Below, one piece after another: positions 6,671-13,611 of a DNA stretch of 17,273 bases. A model generated the notes under the pieces. That model was not told the DNA's origin, searched no databases, and saw only the letters and a program-made list of their open reading frames with translations. Both the position numbers and the translations under genes were made by a program. How positions within the stretch are numbered: position 1 is the stretch's first letter; every line of letters starts with the position of its first letter. The stretch lies in contig CAYRIF010000050.1 of the NCBI GenBank assembly GCA_964424205.1, forward strand, positions 1 through 17,273. Reading direction: 5' to 3'. The DNA comes from CAYRIF01 sp964424205 (GTDB lineage: Bacteria; Bacteroidota; Bacteroidia; Cytophagales; Cyclobacteriaceae).

Positions 6671-7129
6671 ATGAAAGAAATTCATTCACTAATTTTGATA
6701 GCTGCCTTGGCATTTTTCTATCATTATAGTAATCGTTCAAATACTACCCCTTTTAACAAAATAATGTACACGCAACATAAAATCATTACCGACACGTTGA
6801 AAAATAAGGGAATTGGTTCATTCAAGGAGATCAGACTTGATTCAGAAATTAATGAAGCCCTAGCAAAGGAAGGTCAATACACTTATGAAGCAAAATGTTC
6901 TGCTTGTCACAAAATTAATAAAAGCTTTGTAGGTCCTGCGTTGAAAGGCATTTTTGAAAAACGATCACCTGAATGGATCATGAATATGATATTAAACCCT
7001 GAAGAGATGATGCAACAGGACTCCACCGCCATGGCACTTCAGGAAGAATACCATGGAATACCAATGCCAAATCAAGAATTGACAACTGAAGAAGCAAGAG
7101 CCATATTAGAGTATTTCAGAACACTATAG
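6671..7129 (+). CDS. Monohaem cytochrome c, membrane-anchored (nos locus)
   Basis: 152 residues. The N-terminus has one hydrophobic segment (about 7-18, LILIAALAFFYH) with no lipobox, so it is a signal anchor or signal peptide. The class I cytochrome c domain (about 45-152) has haem motif C76-SA-C79-H80 and axial Met at M132 in IPMPNQ. By eye about 65 of 109 residues are identical to the domain of the cytochrome encoded at 7303-7782, so the two are tandem paralogues. Its likely job is carrying electrons from the respiratory chain to NosZ, as for cytochromes in other nos loci. It has its own upstream -7 box and is separated from the next gene by 173 bp with strong inverted repeats, so it may be transcribed separately from the main operon. 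Confidence 0.85.
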   Translation: MKEIHSLILIAALAFFYHYSNRSNTTPFNKIMYTQHKIITDTLKNKGIGSFKEIRLDSEINEALAKEGQYTYEAKCSACHKINKSFVGPALKGIFEKRSPEWIMNMILNPEEMMQQDSTAMALQEEYHGIPMPNQELTTEEARAILEYFRTL

Positions 7130-7142
7130 AAAAACATATAGC

Positions 7143-7161
7143 TACTTTTGTAAAAAAAGTA
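7143..7161. promoter_or_regulatory. 7+7 inverted repeat overlapping a -7-like box
   Basis: The arms TACTTTT (7143-7149) and AAAAGTA (7155-7161) are perfectly complementary with a 5-base spacer. The first arm plus the next G reads TACTTTTG, an exact TAnnTTTG match at 7143-7150. It lies 14 bp after the stop of the first cytochrome gene and 153 bp before the next start. It could be a promoter with an operator, or a weak hairpin ending the first transcript. Confidence 0.35.
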
Positions 7162-7177
7162 ACACACACCAATAAAA

Positions 7178-7193
7178 CATGACATAAATCATG
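7178..7193. promoter_or_regulatory. 16-bp dyad CATGA-N6-TCATG, candidate Crp/Fnr-type operator
   Basis: CATGA (7178-7182) and TCATG (7189-7193) are exact complements separated by 6 bases. The core TGA-N6-TCA has the spacing of Crp/Fnr-family sites (TGTGA-N6-TCACA; TTGAT-N4-ATCAA). The 9-mer AAAACATGA beginning at 7174 also occurs at 6568 in the promoter gap of the first cytochrome gene. Confidence 0.4.
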
Positions 7194-7235
7194 CTTTTAT
7201 AATTTAATTATTCATTTATTTGCAAATCAATAATG

Positions 7236-7257
7236 AGATAATAACATCTTATTATCT
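7236..7257. promoter_or_regulatory. 9+9 inverted repeat upstream of the nos operon
   Basis: The arms AGATAATAA (7236-7244) and TTATTATCT (7249-7257) are perfectly complementary around a 4-base CATC centre. The second arm ends 45 bp before the ATG at 7303. It is a candidate operator or a leader hairpin. It is AT-rich, so as RNA it would be only moderately stable. Confidence 0.4.
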
Positions 7258-7302
7258 TATATAAATAAAACTTACTTATAACCATTAAAATTATTATCCA
7301 TT

Positions 7303-7782
7303 ATGAAAAAAATTCACATCCTATTAATGACCGCTGCAGCATTTTCTTATGCTTGTGGTGGTAACTCAACAAATGAAAGTACGTCTGAAGCAACGGAAAC
7401 AGCGACAGAAGAAACTACAGCTGAAGTTCAAGAAGAGACAGCGGACCCATTGCAAAACAAAGGGATTGGCCCAATTACAGAAATTACATTAGATGCTGAG
7501 GTGAATCAAACCATGGCAGATGCAGGTAAAGAAGTCTATGGAACCAAATGTACTGCTTGTCATAAAGCAGATAAAAAATACATCGGACCATCACCTAAAG
7601 GAATTCTAGAAAGGAGATCACCTGAATGGGTAATGAATATGATATTAAATCCTGACGAAATGGTAAAGGAAGATCCAACGGCCAAAGCACTTTTGGTAGA
7701 ATTTAATGGTACACCTATGGCTAATCAAAACTTAACAGAAGAAGAGGCTAGATCAGTTTTGGAATATTTTAGAACACTATAG
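7303..7782 (+). CDS. Monohaem cytochrome c lipoprotein (nos locus)
   Basis: 159 residues. The signal MKKIHILLMTAAAFSYAC ends at a relaxed lipobox (SYAC, lipid Cys18). A Thr/Glu-rich linker of about 30 residues (20-50) tethers the class I cytochrome c domain (about 51-159). The haem motif is C83-TA-C86-H87 and the distal ligand is M139 in GTPMANQ. It is the paralogue of the product of 6671-7129. The two share the NKGIG start and the LEYFRTL end of the domain, but the anchors and linkers differ. The stop is 13 bp from the FAS1 gene and it is the first gene of the tight run leading to nosZ. It is probably the immediate electron donor to the CuA centre of NosZ, tethered on the same membrane; donor identity is inferred. 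Confidence 0.87.
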   Translation: MKKIHILLMTAAAFSYACGGNSTNESTSEATETATEETTAEVQEETADPLQNKGIGPITEITLDAEVNQTMADAGKEVYGTKCTACHKADKKYIGPSPKGILERRSPEWVMNMILNPDEMVKEDPTAKALLVEFNGTPMANQNLTEEEARSVLEYFRTL

Positions 7783-7795
7783 ATATATAAAAATT

Positions 7796-8392
7796 ATGAA
7801 AAGATTAAATCAACTAACACTAGTATTGGTTCTTCTTGTTGCTGCTTGCAGCAACAACAAGAAGAATACCACCACTAAAGCAACAGTAAGTGAAACAGAA
7901 AGTGCTACGGCAGTTAGCAATAATACGCCAAAGGGACAAGCATCCGTTGCTGACGACGGTGTATCAGCAAAAAATATTTTGCAAGTTGCCATGGCATCGC
8001 CGGATCACACCACGCTAGTAGCGGCTGTAAAAGCTGCTGAAATTGAGCATGTATTGGTTAATGCAGGACCTCTCACAGTTTTCGCTCCCAATAATGCCGC
8101 CTTTGCGGCTTTGCCTGAAGGAACAGTAGAAAATTTACTGAAGCCTGAAAACAAAGCTACTTTGGCTAATATTCTCACCCGTCATGCTGCTCCTGGCACC
8201 TTTGATGTAAAGCAACTGAAGAAGGAAGCAAAAAAGGGCAGGAAAATCTATTCTGCTACTGGCGATTATTTTGAAGTAACCGTAGAGGGCGATGATATTT
8301 ATGTAGCTGGTGCCAAAGTGCTTGCTACCATCAAAACGTCAAATGGTATTATTAATGTAATCGACAAAGTTATTTTACCAGAAGAAAAATAA
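7796..8392 (+). CDS. FAS1 (fasciclin) domain lipoprotein in the nos operon
   Basis: 198 residues. The signal MKRLNQLTLVLVLLVAAC has a clear lipobox, VAAC (lipid Cys18), then a Ser/Thr/Asn-rich linker to about residue 56. A single FAS1 domain follows (about 58-197). Its H1 box is TVFAPNNAAFAALPEGT (94-110), and its H2-like end is NGIINVIDKVILP (183-195). FAS1 domains are usually adhesive or protein-protein interaction modules. The gene lies 13 bp after the cytochrome lipoprotein and 29 bp before nosZ, so it is almost certainly co-transcribed with them. No cysteines or haem motif are in the mature domain, so an electron-transfer role is unlikely. A scaffold or docking role holding the cytochrome and NosZ together is my inference only. 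Confidence 0.87.
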   Translation: MKRLNQLTLVLVLLVAACSNNKKNTTTKATVSETESATAVSNNTPKGQASVADDGVSAKNILQVAMASPDHTTLVAAVKAAEIEHVLVNAGPLTVFAPNNAAFAALPEGTVENLLKPENKATLANILTRHAAPGTFDVKQLKKEAKKGRKIYSATGDYFEVTVEGDDIYVAGAKVLATIKTSNGIINVIDKVILPEEK

Positions 8393-8421
8393 ACAATTAT
8401 TAATTTATAAATTATACTAAC

Positions 8422-10386
8422 ATGAAATCAATATTAAAATCATTTATCATTGTTATTGGCTTTTCAATGATTTTTATGAGCTGCGGAAAAAAAACAGACA
8501 AGACCGCAAGAGCTGGTGCACTATCCGGAAATCTAGCAGCGCGTTCTTTTGTTGCCCCTGGGGAACATGATGAATTCTATGCATTTGTTTCAGGTGGTTT
8601 TAGTGGTCAATTGGCCGTTTATGGCCTCCCTTCAGGAAGATTATTTAAGGTGATACCAGTTTTTTCACAAGATGGTGAAAAAGCATATGGGTACAACGAA
8701 GAAACAAAACCAATGCTTAATACCTCACACGGTTTTATTCCATGGGATGATTCTCACCACCCTGACATTTCGCAAACCAATGGCGAACTAGATGCTAGAT
8801 GGCTGTTTATCAATGGGAATAATACCCCACGTATTGCCAGAATTGATTTGACTACATTTGAAACCTCGGAAATAATAGAAATACCAAATTCGGCAGGAAA
8901 CCATAGTTCTTCTTTTGTGACTGAAAATACAGAATATGTTGTGGCAGGGACAAGATTTTCTGTTCCAGTACCACAACGTGACATGCCCATTGCAGAATAC
9001 AAAAGTAATTTCAAAGGCGCTTTGACATTCTTAAGTGTTGATCCTGAAACAGGCGAAATGAAGATTAAGTTTCAAATTCTTATGCCAGGATTTAATTATG
9101 ACCTGTCACATCCAGGAAGAGGAAAATCGCATGGATGGTTCTTCTTTACCACCTATAATACCGAAGAATCCAATACCTTATTAGAAGTAAATGCGTCGCA
9201 AAATGACAAAGATTTTATTGCTGCTATTAACTGGAAGAAAATTGAAGAATATGTAAATAATGGTGGTGGCACAAAAGTGCCTGCTAATTATGCACACAAT
9301 GTTTATAGTGATGAAACACATAGTGCCACTTCAACCATGATGAAAGAGGTTTTAACAGTAAACCCTGCGGATGTTCCTGGTGCTATTTATTTCATGCCTA
9401 CTCCAAAATCTCCACATGGTTGTGATGTTGACCCATCAGGTGAATACATTGTTGGCAATGGAAAATTGGCTGCTTCTTTAACGGTACATTCTTTTAGCAA
9501 AATGCTCAAAGCCATTGAAGGCAAAAAATTTGATGGTGACGCTTATGGTATCCCAATTTTAAAATTTGAGGAGACATTAGCAGGCACAGTAAAACAACCT
9601 GGTTTAGGACCGTTGCACACCGAATTTGATGGGAAGGGTAATGCCTATACCACTTTCTTCATATCATCAGAAGTTGTTAAATGGAAATTGGGAACTTGGG
9701 AGGTATTAGATAGAAAACCAACCTACTACTCCGTTGGTCACTTGATGATACCTGGAGGAAACTCCAGAAAGCCCTTTGGTAAATATTTAGTTGCCATGAA
9801 TAAAATCACCAAAGACAGGTATCTTCCAACAGGCCCAGAGGTATGCCAATCGGCACAACTTTATGATATAACCGGAGATAAAATGGAGCTTATCCTTGAT
9901 TTTCCAACCATAGGCGAGCCACATTATGCTGCTGGTATTCCAGCTGATTTAATAGCACCTAAATCGAGGAAAATATATAAATTAGAAGAAAACAAACATC
10001 CTTATGCTACAAAAAGTGAAAAGGAAGCAAAAGTGGTGAGAGATGGAAAAACAGTTCATGTTTATATGACCATGATTAGATCTCACTTTGCACCTGACAA
10101 CATTGAAGGCGTACAGGTTGGGGACAGGGTGTATTTTCATGTAACCAACCTCGAACAAGATTATGACGTACCGCATGGCATCAGTATGATTGGTGCGAAT
10201 AATTCAGAATTATTGATTATGCCAGGGCAAACAGAAACGTTTACTTGGGAACCAAAACAAGAAGGTGTTTGGCCATTCTATTGTACCGATTTCTGTTCAG
10301 CACTACACCAAGAGATGCAAGGATATGTAAGGGTATCTCCAAATGGTTCCGACGTACCTTTAAGTTGGTCCCTAGACGGAGAGTAG
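8422..10386 (+). CDS. nosZ: Nitrous oxide reductase, clade II (lipoprotein type)
   Basis: 654 residues; reduces N2O to N2 in the periplasm. The signal MKSILKSFIIVIGFSMIFMSC lacks a twin arginine and ends in a lipobox (FMSC, Cys21), as in clade II (Sec-exported) enzymes. The seven-bladed propeller (about 45-520) supplies the CuZ histidines, visible as H112 and H113 (SHHPDIS), H161, H332 (SPHGCDVDPSG), H399 (GPLHTEFDG), H440 (VGHLMIPGG) and H501 (GEPHYAAG). The C-terminal cupredoxin domain (about 540-640) carries CuA: H585 (YDVPHGIS), C621 and C625 in CTDFC, H629 and M632. Where Paracoccus NosZ has the Trp of C-T-W-F-C, this protein has Asp623, as in other clade II enzymes. All catalytic ligands are present. 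A terminator-like hairpin follows 25 bp after the stop. Confidence 0.97.
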   Translation: MKSILKSFIIVIGFSMIFMSCGKKTDKTARAGALSGNLAARSFVAPGEHDEFYAFVSGGFSGQLAVYGLPSGRLFKVIPVFSQDGEKAYGYNEETKPMLNTSHGFIPWDDSHHPDISQTNGELDARWLFINGNNTPRIARIDLTTFETSEIIEIPNSAGNHSSSFVTENTEYVVAGTRFSVPVPQRDMPIAEYKSNFKGALTFLSVDPETGEMKIKFQILMPGFNYDLSHPGRGKSHGWFFFTTYNTEESNTLLEVNASQNDKDFIAAINWKKIEEYVNNGGGTKVPANYAHNVYSDETHSATSTMMKEVLTVNPADVPGAIYFMPTPKSPHGCDVDPSGEYIVGNGKLAASLTVHSFSKMLKAIEGKKFDGDAYGIPILKFEETLAGTVKQPGLGPLHTEFDGKGNAYTTFFISSEVVKWKLGTWEVLDRKPTYYSVGHLMIPGGNSRKPFGKYLVAMNKITKDRYLPTGPEVCQSAQLYDITGDKMELILDFPTIGEPHYAAGIPADLIAPKSRKIYKLEENKHPYATKSEKEAKVVRDGKTVHVYMTMIRSHFAPDNIEGVQVGDRVYFHVTNLEQDYDVPHGISMIGANNSELLIMPGQTETFTWEPKQEGVWPFYCTDFCSALHQEMQGYVRVSPNGSDVPLSWSLDGE

Positions 10387-10410
10387 TTTAATGTTTATAA
10401 TGGAGTAGTT

Positions 10411-10452
10411 TTGGGTAGGAACTAAAATGCCTGCCCAATTCTTTTCTCTTTC
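10411..10452 (+). terminator. Terminator-like hairpin with T-rich tail after nosZ (possible attenuator)
   Basis: The arms TTGGGTAGG (10411-10419) and CCTGCCCAA (10430-10438) form a 9-bp stem with a single G-U pair and a 10-base loop. The stem is followed by TTCTTTTCTCTTTC. It lies between nosZ and the next operon gene, so it would cause partial termination rather than end the operon, raising nosZ output over the accessory genes. Confidence 0.5.
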
Positions 10453-10475
10453 ACCGAATACAAAAAAATACAATC

Positions 10476-11063
10476 ATGAAAGTATCAAGAATAGTAATGA
10501 TTTTAGGTGCGCTATTGTTACTAGCGCTATTTACTTTTCCTTTATGGAATATCACATTGGAAGCTCCACAATATCCTAACGCCATCGGCATGGATATCTG
10601 GATTAATAAAATCGCAGATCACAATCCAAACGACATCAAAAATATAAACTTGATGAATCATTATGTAGGCATGAAATTTATACCTGAACACATGGCTGAA
10701 TTTGATGTTTTCCCTCCGGTTATTGCCGTGATGGTACTGTTTGGGGTGCTGCTAGGTTTCAAGGCTAACTATAAATGGTTTTTGGTTTGGTTTGTTTTGA
10801 TGGCTATATTAGGTGCTGCAGGACTCTACGACTTCTATTTATGGGAATATGATTATGGACATAGCTTAAGCCCCAAAGCGGCCATTAAATTTATGGATGC
10901 CGATGGCAATCCCATGGCCTATCAACCACCCTTATTTGGCACTAAAAAAATACTTAATTTCACTGCACACTCCTACCCGATGGTTGGTGCATATTTGATG
11001 TTTACTGGCATGTTCATGACGCTTATTGCCTTTTTTATAGGAAAAAAAGAAAGCACAAACTGA
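10476..11063 (+). CDS. Four-TM membrane protein between nosZ and nosL, His/Met-rich periplasmic loop
   Basis: 195 residues with four predicted TM helices (about 5-25, 78-95, 100-118, 168-188). Positive residues (KANYK at 96-100, GKKE at 189-192) put both termini and the middle loop in the cytoplasm. The first periplasmic loop (26-77) holds YPNAIGMDIWINKI, then NINLMNHYVGMKFIPEHM, with M60, H62, M66, H72 and M73. The second (119-167) holds H129 and H165. It resembles uncharacterised membrane proteins I recall next to nosZ/nosL in Bacteroidota and occupies the place of nosB in Wolinella-type clusters, though I cannot claim homology to NosB. Its stop overlaps the nosL start by one base (TGATG), implying coupled translation. 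A role in copper handling or electron supply is inferred from context and from the His/Met residues. Confidence 0.75.
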   Translation: MKVSRIVMILGALLLLALFTFPLWNITLEAPQYPNAIGMDIWINKIADHNPNDIKNINLMNHYVGMKFIPEHMAEFDVFPPVIAVMVLFGVLLGFKANYKWFLVWFVLMAILGAAGLYDFYLWEYDYGHSLSPKAAIKFMDADGNPMAYQPPLFGTKKILNFTAHSYPMVGAYLMFTGMFMTLIAFFIGKKESTN

Positions 11064-11506
11064 TGAAAAATCTTTGGAAATTATACTTACTAGGTATCCT
11101 TATATTTGTTTCAGCCTGTTCTGTAGAGCCGGTACAGATTGAATATGGCAAGGACGCCTGTCATTTTTGCAAAATGAATATTGTTGACAAACAACATGCG
11201 GCCGAGTATGTTACTAAAAAAGCAAAAGCATATAAATTTGATGCGGTAGAATGTCTGTTGAACGAACTAAAAACCAAAAACATGGATGATATTCAACTGA
11301 TTTTGGTCAATACCTACGATAAGCCTGGCAATTTTGCAATCGCGGAGCAATCAACCTATCTGATTAGCGAAAACTTACCAAGTCCAATGGGTGCCTTTAT
11401 CACTGCCTTTGAAAATAAGGAAACAGCCATTGCCGTTCAAAAAGAAAAAGAAGGAAATATTTATAAATGGCAAGCACTGATTAGTACGTTTTACAAAAAC
11501 AAATAA
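11063..11506 (+). CDS. nosL: Copper chaperone lipoprotein NosL
   Basis: 147 residues. The signal MKNLWKLYLLGILIFVSAC ends in a lipobox (VSAC, Cys19). The NosL hallmark follows: DACHFCKMNI, with C33, C36 and M38 as candidate Cu(I) ligands. Then come AAEYVTKKAKAYKFDAVECLL and, near the end, LPSPMGAFITAFENKETA, all typical of NosL. It delivers copper to apo-NosZ at the outer face of the membrane, working with the NosDFY ABC complex. Its ATG overlaps the stop of the preceding gene. A 98-bp gap with a strong hairpin separates it from nosD. Confidence 0.93.
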   Translation: MKNLWKLYLLGILIFVSACSVEPVQIEYGKDACHFCKMNIVDKQHAAEYVTKKAKAYKFDAVECLLNELKTKNMDDIQLILVNTYDKPGNFAIAEQSTYLISENLPSPMGAFITAFENKETAIAVQKEKEGNIYKWQALISTFYKNK

Positions 11507-11539
11507 TTATTTTTGCTCAAGGGTTTAAATTTGGCATAT

Positions 11540-11563
11540 GCATAAAACACGTGGCTTTTATGC
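11540..11563. other. 8+8 inverted repeat between nosL and nosD
   Basis: The arms GCATAAAA (11540-11547) and TTTTATGC (11556-11563) are perfectly complementary; the 8-base loop contains the palindrome CACGTG. No T-run follows, so it is not a standard terminator. It may be an mRNA processing or stabilising hairpin in the operon transcript, or an operator. Confidence 0.4.
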
Positions 11564-11604
11564 TACAACGTAATCAATAATTCATCCGATAAAATCAATT
11601 TTTA

Positions 11605-12864
11605 ATGCACAAAACAATTCTTTCTTTACTCTTTATGGTAATGCTGATACCAACACAAGCAAAGGAAATCGAAGTTTGTGCTAAATGTAAAATAAAGCGT
11701 ATCAAAAAAGCAATTTCAATTGCACACAAAGGCGATAAAATTGTAATCAAGAAGGGAACTTTTTATGAATACGGCATCATCATTGACAAACCCTTGAAAA
11801 TAATCGGACAGCAATACTCCATTGTAGACGGAGGAAAAAATGCTATCATTGATGGCGGTAAAAGAGGAGAGATTTTCACCATCACTGCAGATAGTGTAAC
11901 CATAGAAGGACTTACCATCATCAACGTGGCTAGAAGCTATACGAAAGATCATGCAGCCATCAGAGTCAGTAAAGCAAAGTACTTTACCATAAAAAATAAC
12001 GTATTAAAAAATGTATTTTTCGGTATTCTAATAGAAAAATCACATTTTGGAACCATCGACAATAACCAAGTAAGCAGTAATGCGAAAGGCGAATTTGACT
12101 CAGGAAATGGAATTCATATTTGGCATAGTTCAGATGTTAAAGTTACCAACAATGTCCTGTCAGGTTTACGCGATGGTATTTATTTCGAATTTGTCACCAA
12201 TAGCATCATCACTAACAATCTAAGCAAACATAATGTACGATATGGTTTGCATTTTATGTTTTCAAACCATGATGAGTATTATGATAACCGCTTCGAGTAT
12301 AATGGTGCTGGGGTAGCGGTTATGTTTTCTAAATTTATTGTAATGAAGCGTAATACCTTCACCAAAAATTGGGGTTCAGCTTCCTATGGTTTGTTACTCA
12401 AAGAAATTAATGACGCAGAAATTGAAAATAATATTTTCAAAGAAAATACCAAGGGCATAGAAATTGATGGTACTACAAGAATTAACTACAAACATAACGA
12501 GTTTATCAATAATGGCTGGGCCATTAAAATAACAGGCGGTTGCTATGCAAATATTATTGAAGAAAATAATTTTGTGTCTAATGCCTTTGATCTTGCCATC
12601 AATAGCAAACTAAATGACAACAGCTTTGACCATAATTATTGGAGTGACTATACAGGGTATGATTTGGACAAGGACGGAATTGGTGACATCCCCTACCGAC
12701 CTGTAAAATTATTCAATTATATTGTCAATAAAACACCTGAGAGTATTGTAATGCTTCGAAGTCTTTTCATTGACATTATTAATTTTTCAGAAAAAGTAAG
12801 TCCGGTATTCACACCTGACGATGTTTTAGACAACCACCCTTTCATGAAAAAAATAACATTCTAG
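11605..12864 (+). CDS. nosD: NosD, periplasmic beta-helix protein for CuZ assembly
   Basis: 419 residues, normal NosD length. A signal peptide (MHKTILSLLFMVMLIPTQA) is cleaved near residue 19. The body is a right-handed beta-helix of CASH/NosD repeats (about 60-340), with repeated I-NN--- patterns such as FTIKNNVLKN, VKVTNNVLSG, SIITNNLSKH and AEIENNIFKEN. The C-terminus has the NosD-specific DGIGDIPYRPVKLF, then PESIVMLRSLFIDIINFSEKV and FTPDDVLDNHPFMK. It couples to the NosFY ABC transporter and NosL in copper (and probably sulfur) loading of NosZ. An N-terminal C25-AK-C28 just after cleavage is discussed under findings. The stop is 3 bp before nosF. Confidence 0.93.
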   Translation: MHKTILSLLFMVMLIPTQAKEIEVCAKCKIKRIKKAISIAHKGDKIVIKKGTFYEYGIIIDKPLKIIGQQYSIVDGGKNAIIDGGKRGEIFTITADSVTIEGLTIINVARSYTKDHAAIRVSKAKYFTIKNNVLKNVFFGILIEKSHFGTIDNNQVSSNAKGEFDSGNGIHIWHSSDVKVTNNVLSGLRDGIYFEFVTNSIITNNLSKHNVRYGLHFMFSNHDEYYDNRFEYNGAGVAVMFSKFIVMKRNTFTKNWGSASYGLLLKEINDAEIENNIFKENTKGIEIDGTTRINYKHNEFINNGWAIKITGGCYANIIEENNFVSNAFDLAINSKLNDNSFDHNYWSDYTGYDLDKDGIGDIPYRPVKLFNYIVNKTPESIVMLRSLFIDIINFSEKVSPVFTPDDVLDNHPFMKKITF

Positions 12865-12867
12865 CCT

Positions 12868-13605
12868 ATGGAAAATATAATTGCCGTCAATAAATTACAT
12901 AAATCTTTTGGTGCTAATAAGGTATTACGTGGTGTTGACCTCAACATCACAACCTCAGGGATTATAGCCGTGCTTGGTCCAAATGGTTCTGGAAAAACTA
13001 CTTTAATCAAAAGCATACTGGGGATGGTACTTCCTAATGCTGGTGAAATTAGGGTACTGGGAAATAACACGAAAGGAGAATGGAAATACAAAACAGATAT
13101 TACCTACCTACCTCAAATTGCCCGTTTTCCTGAAAACTTAAGCGTTTCTGAGCTTATTAGTATGATTAAAGACCTGAGAGGTCAGCAAGCAAACACTGAA
13201 CCCCTGATTGAAAAGTTTGGCTTAGAAGCGTTTTTAAATCAAAAACTTGTAAATCTATCTGGAGGTACCAAACAAAAAGTAAACCTAGTGCTAACTTTCA
13301 TGTATGATACACCTATCGTTATACTTGACGAGCCCACCACGGGTCTTGATCCCGTCGCTTTATTATCACTCAAGAAAATGATACAGGAAATGAAAAAGCA
13401 AGGAAAAACCATTCTCATCACCTCGCACATCATGCAGTTTGTAGAAGAGGTAGCAGATGATATCATTTTTCTATTGGAAGGAGTCATCCATTTCAGAGGA
13501 AGTGTGGGTTCCTTAAAAGAAAAATACCAAGCCAATAATATAGAACAATCAATTGCCAAAATGCTAATTGATAGTGAGCAACATGTTAAACAAGCATCAA
13601 ATTAA
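12868..13605 (+). CDS. nosF: NosF, ABC transporter ATP-binding protein
   Basis: 245 residues with a complete ABC ATPase. Walker A GPNGSGKT lies at 37-44, the Q-loop Gln at 83 (YLPQIARFP), the signature LSGGTKQK at 130-137, Walker B VILDEP at 151-156 followed by TTGLDP, and the switch His at 187 (ITSHIMQF). It is cytoplasmic and pairs with NosY, driving the NosD-dependent step of CuZ assembly. The gene starts 3 bp after nosD and stops 6 bp before nosY, so nosDFY form one unit. All catalytic residues are present. Confidence 0.93.
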   Translation: MENIIAVNKLHKSFGANKVLRGVDLNITTSGIIAVLGPNGSGKTTLIKSILGMVLPNAGEIRVLGNNTKGEWKYKTDITYLPQIARFPENLSVSELISMIKDLRGQQANTEPLIEKFGLEAFLNQKLVNLSGGTKQKVNLVLTFMYDTPIVILDEPTTGLDPVALLSLKKMIQEMKKQGKTILITSHIMQFVEEVADDIIFLLEGVIHFRGSVGSLKEKYQANNIEQSIAKMLIDSEQHVKQASN

Positions 13606-13611
13606 AATGTA

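Noticed and set aside
13239..13559. 106-codon minus-strand open frame opposite nosF
   Set aside because: It lies fully inside nosF, which has every ABC motif. The antisense product has no recognisable domain or start context and is a shadow of the coding strand.
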